From the NCBI RefSeq assembly GCF_001875325.1, contig NZ_MDDC01000007.1, positions 1-64,000 of the forward strand: 64,000 nt of DNA, written 5' to 3'. The notes beneath the pieces were generated by a model. That model was not told the DNA's origin and searched no databases. It saw only the letters and a program-made list of their open reading frames with translations. The position numbers and the translations under genes were made by a program. This document shows positions 7,885-14,912 of this stretch, in pieces. Position 1 is the stretch's first letter; every line of letters starts with the position of its first letter. This DNA comes from Neomoorella thermoacetica (GTDB lineage: Bacteria > Bacillota > DSM-521 > Neomoorellales > Neomoorellaceae).

Positions 7885-8889
7885 CTACAGGACGGCCAGA
7901 TATCCCCGGCAATTGGCGAATACCGGGTCTTCGACTATTCGAGCACAAGGCAACGCTTTTTCTAAGTAATCCTGTAGCAGAATCGCCCCGCCGCCCGCCA
8001 AGAGGGTCAATTCGACGAAAGGCGCCCGGTTGCCCCACGCGGCCAGCACCCGCTGGGCGATCCCTGCGGCGGCGTCCCTGACGGCCGGACGGAAAGCGGC
8101 GGTGAGGTCTACGTCCCGTCCGCTGAATTTCAGCGTCTCGCCGCGGGCGGCCTTTTCCAGCGCCCGTTTCTCCGCCCAGGCCGGTAAGGGCGCGCCCGTC
8201 GCGGCTTGGAACGCCTCGGCGACGGCCCGAGTGATCAGGTGGACGCCCATCTCGACCGACCCGCAAGCATCGGCGAGGGGCATGGGCCGCCCGCCGCTAA
8301 CCTCCAGGAGAAGATAATCTGTAGTGTACGTCCCCACGTCGACGACCCCGACGAGGCCGTCCGGGAGGCTCCCCGCTTCGGCCAGGGCCACCCCCGCTCC
8401 TTGCGGCAAAACGATTACTCCGGCGAAACTCACCCATCTTTCCGGGCCGCCGTCGACGCTGACGTAGGCGGCCAGGCCGGAGAGCCGCTTTTTAAGGTCG
8501 CCTTTCTGCGCCCGGTAGTATGCCAGCGGCAGCCCAACGCTCAGTTTGGGCGACCTGACGGTCGGCGGCACGCCGGTATCGGGACTTAACAGGTACGCCG
8601 CCGTAACGAGGAAGAGGTCGTGGAGGTCGACCGGCTTTTCCCGCGTCAGGGTCGACGTGGCGGCCAGGCTCCGAAGGGCCGCTTCGCCGACCAGCCGCTC
8701 GACCTTTGGTCCTTCCGGGACGCGCACGGCCGTCAGATGGCTTGTCCGCGTCCCGAACGCTTCGCCCAAAGGGTCGACGGGCGCCGGGGCGGAGACGCTA
8801 GGGAAGCATACCCGGCCGCCGAGGGATGAAAGGCCTTTGACCTGGCCGTAGCCGATGTCGATCGCTATCTTAAACGATTCATTTATCAT
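7885..8889 (-). CDS. parM: Actin-like plasmid segregation ATPase (ParM/StbA family)
   Basis: A 334-residue actin-fold protein that would form filaments to push plasmid copies apart. It shows phosphate-1 (FKIAIDIGYGQVKGL, Asp11), phosphate-2 (GVVDVGTYTTDYLLLE) and adenosine motifs (LLAGGGAILLQDYLEKA). The start at 8889 is chosen because GGAAAGGAAG precedes it and the family begins just before the IDxG motif. The longer frame from 9003 overlaps the upstream gene. The palindromic array and ParR candidate follow. A remnant of a second ParM-like gene lies at 45.0-45.2 kb. Confidence 0.88.
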   Translation of the reverse strand: MINESFKIAIDIGYGQVKGLSSLGGRVCFPSVSAPAPVDPLGEAFGTRTSHLTAVRVPEGPKVERLVGEAALRSLAATSTLTREKPVDLHDLFLVTAAYLLSPDTGVPPTVRSPKLSVGLPLAYYRAQKGDLKKRLSGLAAYVSVDGGPERWVSFAGVIVLPQGAGVALAEAGSLPDGLVGVVDVGTYTTDYLLLEVSGGRPMPLADACGSVEMGVHLITRAVAEAFQAATGAPLPAWAEKRALEKAARGETLKFSGRDVDLTAAFRPAVRDAAAGIAQRVLAAWGNRAPFVELTLLAGGGAILLQDYLEKALPCARIVEDPVFANCRGYLAVL

Positions 8890-8944
8890 AGGCAAAATCT
8901 TCCTTTCCTTTTTCTCGACAATCCTTTTTGAGTAAAACGTGGTT

Positions 8945-9676
8945 TCAATTTTCGATAAATTGGTAGTCGACCTTTTCCCGAAAAAACCTTTCCCAAAACT
9001 CATATTTCCTTCCTAATTCCGGTTGCACTTTCATATAGTCCTGCCAGCGGGCCGCCGTGCCGGCAGCTTCTTGTCGTGCCCATTCGAGATCGTCGCGGGC
9101 GGTTTTGGCCTTGAATCGTGCCGCGGCCATGAACTTTTTTTTATGTAGGAAAAAAAGTAGTCTATCCCACCAGCTTGCGTTGCGAAGCATTGTTGACGGT
9201 TCGGCACATCGGTGAGCCCACGTGGCGTATTCTTCCTTGCAAGCTTTTTCTCTTTCCGCCGCCTTTTCGGCTTCTCGTTTTAGGGTTGCCGCATATCCCT
9301 TTAGCAGGTCCGTAAAGGTGTGGCGGTAAAAATCGAATTCCACAATCGGGTAGCCATGGTAACGAATTATACAGGGTGAAGGGTAATAATGCTTATTTTT
9401 AAGGGAGATTTCGATTTCCGGGTCCATACCGGCAAAAAGATTGGCGACCATGTCCGCCAACTGTTCCTGTAATTGATGATAATCTATTTGAGGCGAGCCG
9501 AGTTCTTTAGAATGCTCTACGGCACGGAACGGGAATTCGTAGTACGGGTGAGTCAAGGAGGGGTCGAACAAATCGGTGAGAATAAGTTCCGGCTCCCGCT
9601 CCAACCTGGAAAAGATTTCTTTCTTTTCCCGGAGGGCCGCCAGGGCGAGATCGAGCAATGTTAAGACTTCCTGCAT
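8945..9676 (-). CDS. Hypothetical coiled-coil protein, part of the plasmid operon
   Basis: The ATG at 9676 follows GAAAGGAAGGAA and gives 243 residues. The longer frame from 9805 overlaps the upstream gene. The N-terminal half holds a compact region (IEISLKNKHYYPSPCIIRYH, then YPIVEFDFYRHTF) that looks like a small alpha/beta domain. The C-terminal half is a long charged helix rich in Ala, Glu and Lys (LKREAEKAAEREKACKEEY), with a short aromatic break (WWDRLLFFLHKKKF). No family recognised. Being directly upstream of parM, it may be co-expressed with the partition genes. Confidence 0.65.
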   Translation of the reverse strand: MQEVLTLLDLALAALREKKEIFSRLEREPELILTDLFDPSLTHPYYEFPFRAVEHSKELGSPQIDYHQLQEQLADMVANLFAGMDPEIEISLKNKHYYPSPCIIRYHGYPIVEFDFYRHTFTDLLKGYAATLKREAEKAAEREKACKEEYATWAHRCAEPSTMLRNASWWDRLLFFLHKKKFMAAARFKAKTARDDLEWARQEAAGTAARWQDYMKVQPELGRKYEFWERFFREKVDYQFIEN

Positions 9677-9696
9677 AGCGGCGTATTCCTTCCTTT

Positions 9697-10236
9697 CTAC
9701 CAATACAATAGCAACCCCCGCTCCACCGCCCGCCGGTAAAAAGCTGGGTCGGCCAGGTAAATCAAGCTCACTGACCACCCGCGGGCGTCTTCCTCGGTTA
9801 ACCACTTCATCATTATTTGTTGGTAATGCTCCGGATCGACAAGATAAAGCAATAACCCGACCAATCCTTCCCGATGGTTGAAGCCCTCATCGTGCCTAAT
9901 GAGCGGTTTTTTCTGGAATTGCCAGGCGTGCCGAAATTCGTGGGCTAAGGTAGTGACGGAAAACTTGGGTAGGTGGATGGTATTGTCCGCAGGGTCGTAG
10001 CAACCGTAAGGATGTTTAATCAAGATTAACGATCCTATCTTTAAAGCGGGCACCCGCAGCCCGTAGACCGTGCTCACCTCTTCCAGCCACGCCCAGCACG
10101 CCCTGTAGGCCGCCTCGAACTCGGTGCGGCCGCCCCGGCCGGGGTTGCCGCGCCAGGGCCGGGCGGCGATGAGGCGGCGGGTCGCCTCGACGGTGCGGTG
10201 GTCGATATTCGGGAAGAGATCTTTGTAGGTCGGCAT
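9697..10236 (-). CDS. Putative zinc metallopeptidase-like protein (HEFRH motif)
   Basis: A 179-residue protein starting at the ATG 10236 behind AGAGGGGC. It carries VTTLAHEFRHAWQFQKK, an HExxH zinc-site motif as in SprT-like and other small gluzincin-type peptidases. RHDEGFNHREGLVGLLLYL just after it could give a third metal ligand. The preceding strands (LILIKHPYGCYDPADNTIHL) suit a peptidase edge strand. No signal peptide, so it acts in the cytoplasm. It belongs to the plasmid operon that runs from about 12.3 to 7.2 kb. Confidence 0.65.
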   Translation of the reverse strand: MPTYKDLFPNIDHRTVEATRRLIAARPWRGNPGRGGRTEFEAAYRACWAWLEEVSTVYGLRVPALKIGSLILIKHPYGCYDPADNTIHLPKFSVTTLAHEFRHAWQFQKKPLIRHDEGFNHREGLVGLLLYLVDPEHYQQIMMKWLTEEDARGWSVSLIYLADPAFYRRAVERGLLLYW

Positions 10237-10249
10237 GAAGATGCCCCTC

Positions 10250-10495
10250 TCATGAAGGATAGTTTTGGCTTGAATCAATATCTGGAGGAACATAATCATA
10301 CAAATCATCTCTGGTCGGTTCGTACACTGTGATAAGTTGGGCGTCAGGGTATTTCCGGTATGCCACGGCTGCCGCCACGTGCGGGTTAGGGCTTTCGACG
10401 GAAACGGGCAACCATAGATTTCCTGTTTCCTTCAGCCTTTTGCGGCTGTCAATCAGAACCAAGTATGACCTTAGCCCGTTTTTAACGTTTGCCAC
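10250..10495 (-). CDS. Hypothetical 81-residue protein
   Basis: A GTG start at 10495 follows GGGGGTG and overlaps the downstream end of the cyclotransferase gene's vicinity by only a few bases of spacing. The sequence begins MANVKNGLRSYLVLIDSRKR. It is a mixed alpha/beta protein with acidic C terminus (DDLYDYVPPDIDSS). I do not recognise it. It sits between the cyclotransferase and metallopeptidase genes in the same operon. Confidence 0.55.
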   Translation of the reverse strand: MANVKNGLRSYLVLIDSRKRLKETGNLWLPVSVESPNPHVAAAVAYRKYPDAQLITVYEPTRDDLYDYVPPDIDSSQNYPS

Positions 10496-10501
10496 GATAT
10501 T

Positions 10502-10900
10502 TCACCCCCGGCGCTGGAAGAGTAAAAGTGGCCGCCAGGGCTGCTCGCTGAAAGGTATTTTCCGGCCCTCCGACTTATCGTTCCAGACGTACACCCACGC
10601 CCGAATCGTGCCGCCTCCGGCCATTTCCACATTTGCTTCCTCCCGGCGGTAGAGGTCGGGAACGCCCTCGTAGCGGTCCAGGGCCGCAAGCGCTTGCGCG
10701 GGGATATAGAAGACTTCGCCCATTACCTTGCTACCGGACTCAGGGACGATGCCCGGAAAATCGGGCGCTACCTGGTACATGGCGTAGCCGTGCAGAACCC
10801 CGAGGTACGGCCCGTCGCCGCCTAAACTCAGCATGCGGTTGCTGTGGATGCTCATCAGGGTGCCGTAGACAAAAATGGGTATTTTTTCTTGCTTCGGCAT
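10502..10900 (-). CDS. Gamma-glutamylcyclotransferase-like protein (GGCT/AIG2 fold)
   Basis: About 132 residues. The family signature is clear: IFVYGTLM near the N terminus (YGTL binds the gamma-glutamyl group), GYAMYQVAPDFPGIVPE, then VMGEVFYI and LAALDRYEGVP, with the catalytic Glu expected in LDRYEG or VxGEV. Such enzymes release 5-oxoproline from gamma-glutamyl amines or peptides, but plasmid and phage members often have unknown substrates. An in-frame GTG at 10912 is an alternative start. The nearby class II amidotransferase also handles glutamine gamma-amide chemistry. Confidence 0.85.
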   Translation of the reverse strand: MPKQEKIPIFVYGTLMSIHSNRMLSLGGDGPYLGVLHGYAMYQVAPDFPGIVPESGSKVMGEVFYIPAQALAALDRYEGVPDLYRREEANVEMAGGGTIRAWVYVWNDKSEGRKIPFSEQPWRPLLLFQRRG

Positions 10901-10930
10901 AGACTTCGACACCGCCTTATTTAAACTTTA

Positions 10931-10963
10931 AAGGGCGGGCGGCTGTCCAATGCCCCCGCCCTT
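10931..10963 (-). terminator. Weak hairpin terminator after the 10973 gene
   Basis: AAGGGCGGG at 10931 pairs with CCCGCCCTT ending at 10963. Only a short T tract follows on the minus strand, so read-through into the cyclotransferase gene is likely. Confidence 0.4.
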
Positions 10964-10972
10964 AAATTAAAA

Positions 10973-11356
10973 CTAAAGAGCGATCTGCTCGTCGGCGTCT
11001 TCCAGGATCCGCGCCGTCAGCATATAATACCTCCGGCCCTGCCTGGACCGGACCTCGCTGATCGTCACTGCTACCGCGTCCCAGTCCTTGCCGTCGTTGG
11101 CGAGACCCTCCATCAATTTCTTCACGGCTTCCACCACCGGCCCGGAGCAGAGGCGGAAGTAATGAGCGTTGTCGCCGCGGACGGTGAAGAGGACATTTTC
11201 GTTATTATAGAACTTGCTAGTCACCACCGCGACGTCCTCAAAGATAATTTCCCTTCCAATAAGATTCCGCACGTCGCCCTTCGTACGATCACGAAGGAAA
11301 CCCAGCTCGCTGTTCGACGCTTCGTTGACTTGCCTTACGGCTTCCTGGAGGTTCAT
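10973..11356 (-). CDS. Hypothetical 127-residue plasmid protein
   Basis: Starts at an ATG behind GAAAGGAG. It opens with a helix (MNLQEAVRQVNEASNSELGF), then a run of strands (GREIIFEDVAVVTSKFY; NVLFTVRGDNAHYFRLCSGP; VAVTISEVRSRQGRRYYML), consistent with an OB-like or other small beta fold. Such folds often bind nucleic acid, but I see no family motif. It lies between the amidotransferase and cyclotransferase genes on the same strand. Confidence 0.6.
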   Translation of the reverse strand: MNLQEAVRQVNEASNSELGFLRDRTKGDVRNLIGREIIFEDVAVVTSKFYNNENVLFTVRGDNAHYFRLCSGPVVEAVKKLMEGLANDGKDWDAVAVTISEVRSRQGRRYYMLTARILEDADEQIAL

Positions 11357-11382
11357 AAACGATTTCTCCTTTCATTTTAAAT

Positions 11383-12258
11383 TTAGTGATAGTTTGCCGC
11401 TCGCTTCTTGGCAACCTGATCTTCCCAATAATCGATGTACGAGCGGTAGCGCCGCTTCCCAGCCGGGGGTGCGACCGCCCGCGGCCCTTCCTCACGGGCA
11501 AACATCGTCAATTGCGTTTTCCCGGTAAAAATGGGGAGAATCCGCCGCTTCTTCATCACCCTCCCTTCTCGTGCCACGTACAGCCAACCCGGCTCGGCTT
11601 CTTCCCAGCCTTCCTCCGTGAAAAGCGGCCGGGTGGCGACAATCAACGCCCTCTGGTCGGAGCGTTTAACTTCCCGGAAATATAGCCCCCCAACGGTCGC
11701 TGGGTGGTTCGCGGAAAAGAACAGGTTTTCGCCGTCGGAAAGGAGGAAATTCAGCTTGCCGCTGTTCTGGTATTTTCCGGCCACGCGGCAGACGGCGTCC
11801 ATTTTTTCCTCGGTCAATTTTGCCTTGCTGAGTTCCAATTCGTCGGCCACGGCACAGAAGAAGGCCTCGGAATCGGTCGTACCGACCGGATGGTGGACCG
11901 TCGGCCCGATACCCCTTATGTAGCCGTTGTGGGCCCCCGCCCAATCGGCCTCGCCGACGCGGAACAGAAACGGGTGGGCGTTGGCCGTGCTCCGGAGCGA
12001 CCACTTGCCGCTGGTGGTGCCCAGGCGGACGTGGCCGACGATCACCGTCGCCAGCACGGGCGTCGAAGCCAGGGCTGCGGCCAGCGGGCTTTCGTTAGCG
12101 GTCCTTGCCTCGCGAATTACCGCCGGGCCGTGCCCGTCGCCCGCCCAATAGGCGACCCCCCAGGCGTGGGGGTTGCTCTCTCCCCTTTTGCGGAATTCGG
12201 CGAATAGTTTATTGAAAGGCTTTGGTTCGGAATAGCTGACACCTAATAGCTGGCACAT
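11383..12258 (-). CDS. Class II glutamine amidotransferase (YafJ/GATase_6 type)
   Basis: A 291-residue protein starting MCQLLGVSY, with Cys2 as the N-terminal nucleophile of Ntn-type glutaminases after Met removal. ESNPHAWGVAYW, VGHVRLGTTSG, NAHPF and WAGAHNGYIRG form the glutamine-binding pocket of the family. TTDSEAFFCAVADE follows. The last 60 residues are a basic tail unlike the core family. It is a stand-alone glutaminase domain with no synthase partner here, so the acceptor is unknown. It is first in the operon that later includes a gamma-glutamylcyclotransferase. Its promoter region carries the same motif as the RHH gene. Confidence 0.88.
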   Translation of the reverse strand: MCQLLGVSYSEPKPFNKLFAEFRKRGESNPHAWGVAYWAGDGHGPAVIREARTANESPLAAALASTPVLATVIVGHVRLGTTSGKWSLRSTANAHPFLFRVGEADWAGAHNGYIRGIGPTVHHPVGTTDSEAFFCAVADELELSKAKLTEEKMDAVCRVAGKYQNSGKLNFLLSDGENLFFSANHPATVGGLYFREVKRSDQRALIVATRPLFTEEGWEEAEPGWLYVAREGRVMKKRRILPIFTGKTQLTMFAREEGPRAVAPPAGKRRYRSYIDYWEDQVAKKRAANYH

Positions 12259-12284
12259 TTCGCGGCACCTTCTTTTTTGTCATT

Positions 12285-12318
12285 ATATCATTTTTTCCTT
12301 TTATCATTTTATAATGAT
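12285..12318 (-). promoter_or_regulatory. Operator/promoter region of the amidotransferase operon
   Basis: Contains the palindrome ATCATTTTATAATGAT (12303-12318) and a nearby ATATCATTTTTT copy. On the minus strand the order AACATCAT, ATAAAATGATAAAAGG, AAAAATGATA is shared with the region before the RHH gene at 12601. A common RHH repressor binding both is the simple reading. Confidence 0.6.
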
Positions 12319-12343
12319 GTTAAACCTTTGTCAAGCTGTGAAC

Positions 12344-12372
12344 TAAAAAAAGAAGCCGCTGTTTCAAGCGGC
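12344..12372 (-). terminator. Rho-independent terminator of the RHH gene
   Basis: GCCGCTTGAAACAGCGGC hairpin on the minus strand followed by TTCTTTTTTT, 13 bases after the RHH gene stop. Confidence 0.85.
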
Positions 12373-12385
12373 ATTTTTGATTTTG

Positions 12386-12601
12386 TTAACTTTTAACATG
12401 GTATCTCAATGACTCAGGAACTGTTTTGTTGAACCCTATAGGCGGGTTGTTAGTTTCTATCAACCACGCGATATAGGTATTGAGTATATCGGCCATGGTA
12501 GTTCCATTTTCAGCGGCAAGTAACTGTAAAAACTTTTTATGGTTATGCGGTAACTTAAATTGAAAAAAGATGTCGTTTTCAGGTTTTCTAGGTCTGGGCA
12601 T
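12386..12601 (-). CDS. Ribbon-helix-helix regulator (CopG/Arc type)
   Basis: A 71-residue protein from the ATG at 12601, preceded by AAGGCGAGG. The longer frame to 12820 runs through promoter and transposon-end DNA and is not real. NDIFFQFKLPHNHKKFLQLLAAENGTT has the strand-helix pattern of RHH proteins, and MADILNTYIAWLIE the second helix. It probably represses its own promoter and that of the amidotransferase operon, whose upstream regions share a repeated motif. It could also be an orphan antitoxin, as no toxin is adjacent. Confidence 0.7.
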   Translation of the reverse strand: MPRPRKPENDIFFQFKLPHNHKKFLQLLAAENGTTMADILNTYIAWLIETNNPPIGFNKTVPESLRYHVKS

Positions 12602-12610
12602 GGAATGTAC

Positions 12611-12652
12611 CTCGCCTTTTATCATTTTTTCATATTTAAATTTTATCATGAT
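12611..12652 (-). promoter_or_regulatory. Operator/promoter region of the RHH gene
   Basis: Minus strand reads AACATCATGATAAAATTTAAA then ATGAAAAAATGATAAAAGG, closely parallel to the region before 12258. ATCATGAT at 12645-12652 corresponds to half of the palindrome at 12303-12318. Autoregulation is inferred. Confidence 0.55.
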
Positions 12653-12714
12653 GTTATCCGCCTGTAAAGCATCCTGGAAACGCCCGAAATTCTTAACCAA
12701 TTTTAACTTTCCCT

Positions 12715-14096
12715 GCCGGGAAGTCCCCGCCCGTAAGGGCGGGGATGAAAGGCAGGGAGATAATCTCGCCGTATTTCGGTTCTTATGGTAAAATAAAGCC
12801 ATGAAATATAACTTGGACAAAGGATGTCACGCCGTCTATAACCTTACGTCCGGTCTCAAGGCGACCCGGAACTATAAATTCCGGCTTTATCCCCACAAGG
12901 AGCAGGAATCCCAATTGTTGCGATGGCTAGAAACCTGCCGGTGGATATACAACACCGCCCTGGCCCAGCGAAAAGAAGCCTGGGAACGGGAAAGGAGAAC
13001 TGTCACCCGGATCGAGCAGCAGGTATGGCTCAAAGAAGCCAAGAAAACAGATGAACATCTCCGGGAAATCCACTCTCAAGTAGCCCAGGAAGTGCTGTTC
13101 AGGGTCGAGAGGGCCTTTGCCGCTTTCTTCCGCCGGGTCAAGAATGGGGAAACGCCGGGCTATCCCCGGTTCAAGGGAAAAGGACGGTATAAATCTATCA
13201 CCTTCACCCAGTTTGGAGAAGGGAAAGGCGCTTCTTTCCAGGACAGCAAGCTGAGACTATCAAAAATCGGCCTGGTGAAGATAAAACTGCATCGGGAAAT
13301 ACACGGCACTATCAAGACTGTCATCGTCAAACGAGACGCCGCCGGCAAATGGTGGGCCATTTTTGCTGTAGAAAAAGAACTAACCCAATCGCAGGCTCAT
13401 ACCGGCCCTGCCGTAGGTCTGGATGCCGGTTTGGAGAAGTTTGCGGCCCTTTCAGACGGCAGTATTATTGAAAACCCCAGGCACCTGAGAAAAACGGAAA
13501 AACGCCTCAAACATGCCCAACGCAACCTTTCCCGCAAGGTGAAGGGGTCCCGAAACCGTGAAAAGGCCAGGCAAAAGCTGGCGAGGCTGCACGCTAAAAT
13601 TCATAACCAGCGAAGGGACTTCTTGCACAAGCAATCCCGCAGGCTGGTGGAAACCTACAGCCTGATCGCTGTTGAGAAGCTAAACATCAAGGGTATGGTC
13701 AAAAATCACCGCCTTGCTAAAAGCATTTCAGACGCGGGTTGGGGTGAGTTCATGACCATGCTTGAGTACAAAGCGGCAGAGGCTGGTGCCAGGCTGGTCA
13801 AAGTAAACCCCTCCGGCACTTCGCAGGAATGCAGCGGGTGTGGTATGGATGTGCCTAAAGAATTATCCGAGCGGACTCATTACTGCCCTTATTGTGGCCT
13901 TATACTCGACCGGGATGTAAACGCCGCCAAGAATATCCTGAAGAAGGCGTTGGCTCTGGAAGCGGCCTAATGCTTCCCTACCGTGGGAACCACGGGACGT
14001 TACGCCTGTGGAGCTGACCCGTTGGGGTTACGATGAAGCAGGAAGCCCCACCGAAGCCCCTCCCTAACCCGGAGGGGTTAGGGAGGGGTAGTTCAC
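12715..14096 (+). mobile_element. IS200/IS605-type TnpB element 1 (tnpA lost)
   Basis: Left-end hairpin GGAAGTCCCCGCCC/GGGCGGGGATGAAA at about 12720-12753, tnpB at 12801-13970, and a right end closing with the palindrome GGGTTAGGGAGGGGTAGTTCAC at 14096. TTCAC resembles the right-end cleavage site described for ISDra2. No tnpA gene remains, only what looks like its first codons fused to tnpB. Parts of the same element occur as relics at 43405-43610 (right end) and 44640-44690 (left end). Confidence 0.8.
12801..13970 (+). CDS. tnpB: TnpB RNA-guided endonuclease 1
   Basis: A 389-residue TnpB with an intact RuvC centre: Asp208 in AVGLDAGLEKF, Glu292 in LIAVEKLNI, Asp372 in DRDVNAAKNIL. The zinc finger is CSGCG...CPYCG (residues 344-366). 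The N-terminal helical region (LLRWLETCRWIYNTALAQR) is typical. TnpB enzymes cut DNA matching the guide carried by the right-end RNA. The first 18 residues (MKYNLDKGCHAVYNL) look like the start of a Y1 transposase TnpA, so an internal deletion seems to have joined the tnpA start to tnpB. Confidence 0.95.
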   Translation: MKYNLDKGCHAVYNLTSGLKATRNYKFRLYPHKEQESQLLRWLETCRWIYNTALAQRKEAWERERRTVTRIEQQVWLKEAKKTDEHLREIHSQVAQEVLFRVERAFAAFFRRVKNGETPGYPRFKGKGRYKSITFTQFGEGKGASFQDSKLRLSKIGLVKIKLHREIHGTIKTVIVKRDAAGKWWAIFAVEKELTQSQAHTGPAVGLDAGLEKFAALSDGSIIENPRHLRKTEKRLKHAQRNLSRKVKGSRNREKARQKLARLHAKIHNQRRDFLHKQSRRLVETYSLIAVEKLNIKGMVKNHRLAKSISDAGWGEFMTMLEYKAAEAGARLVKVNPSGTSQECSGCGMDVPKELSERTHYCPYCGLILDRDVNAAKNILKKALALEAA

Positions 14097-14112
14097 GGCA
14101 AACGCCTTCCGA
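13971..14112 (+). ncRNA. TnpB-1 guide RNA (omega RNA) with 16-nt guide
   Basis: Follows the tnpB stop: CCGTGGGAACCACGGG hairpin, a GTGGAGCTGACCCGTTGGGG tract and the terminal palindrome ending GTAGTTCAC at 14096. By analogy with known TnpB systems the RNA overlaps the tnpB 3' end and continues into flanking DNA, giving a guide from about 14097 (GGCAAACGCCTTCCGA). A near-identical copy at 43.5 kb shows which bases are conserved. Confidence 0.8.
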
Positions 14113-14164
14113 AGATAGTATACTTAGCTTACAAACAAAAATTATCGATGAAGGGGGTTTCGTG

Positions 14165-14824
14165 ATGTTCAAACTGAAAGGCAAAAGGTGGATCGCTGGG
14201 GTCATAGCCCTGGTGGTGGTGATGGCCCTGGGAGCCGGGGCGGCGGTGGCCGCTAATTCATCTTCATCTTCTACTTCTAAGTGGGGTAAAGGAGAAATAG
14301 GCCAATTCTTCATTTCCCGCCTGGCGGCTAACTTGGGCGTCGATACCTCCAAGTTAGAACAGGCCTTAAAACAGTCTGGGCTTGAAACCGTAGATGAAGC
14401 CGTAAAACAGGGTGTCATCCCGCAGAATAAGGCGGACAAGATTAAACAAGCTATTGAAAATGGTAAATGGGATAAATTAGGCTTCTTCTGGGGACCGAAA
14501 ATCGACAAGGGTGATGATGACGGCGGCCCGGCGGATCTGGCGGCCGTTTTAGGCATAAAACCCGTCGACCTCATTAACGAGTTAAAGAGCGGCAAGACCC
14601 TTGCGGACATAGCCAAGGAAAAGAACCTCACCTTAGATCAGGTCAAAGAGAAGCTGATAGCCCAGAAAAAGCAAGTCCTCGATCAAAAGGTAGCCCAGGG
14701 CAAAATGACTCAGGACACGGAAAATAAGATCCTTTCACGGCTTCAACAGATGGATTTGACGCGCTTCGGCAAGTTCAGGGGTCATACAGAAACAAAAACC
14801 CCGGCGCCTTCCGTCCAGCAATAA
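14165..14824 (+). CDS. Secreted helical protein of unknown function
   Basis: The ATG at 14165 follows GGGGG by 7 bases and opens a clear signal peptide (basic start, IAGVIALVVVMALGAGAA, then ANSSSSS). The longer frame from 14033 translates the TnpB right end. The mature 190 residues are helical and charged, with two similar segments: NLGVDTSKLEQALKQSG and VLGIKPVDLINELKSGKTL. Each resembles the short helix repeats seen in Clostridia secreted proteins of unknown function. It is the only plus-strand gene here and has its own terminator. Confidence 0.75.
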   Translation: MFKLKGKRWIAGVIALVVVMALGAGAAVAANSSSSSTSKWGKGEIGQFFISRLAANLGVDTSKLEQALKQSGLETVDEAVKQGVIPQNKADKIKQAIENGKWDKLGFFWGPKIDKGDDDGGPADLAAVLGIKPVDLINELKSGKTLADIAKEKNLTLDQVKEKLIAQKKQVLDQKVAQGKMTQDTENKILSRLQQMDLTRFGKFRGHTETKTPAPSVQQ

Positions 14825-14848
14825 CCTACACAAGCTCAAAGGTTTTTA

Positions 14849-14892
14849 AAAACCCCAGTCCCTCTCGAAAAGAGGGTGCCGGGGGTTTTTTT
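14849..14892 (+). terminator. Rho-independent terminator
   Basis: AACCCC...GGGGGTT outer stem enclosing CCCTCTCGAAAAGAGGG, followed by seven T. It ends the secreted-protein gene. Confidence 0.9.
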
Positions 14893-14912
14893 CGTGAATT
14901 AGCGTGCCGTCT

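Noticed and set aside
12602-12820. N-terminal extension of the RHH protein
   Set aside because: The frame runs through its operator and the TnpB left-end hairpin; a good ribosome site stands before the ATG at 12601.
14033-14164. Upstream start for the secreted helical protein
   Set aside because: The extra 44 residues translate the TnpB-1 right end and would hide the signal peptide.
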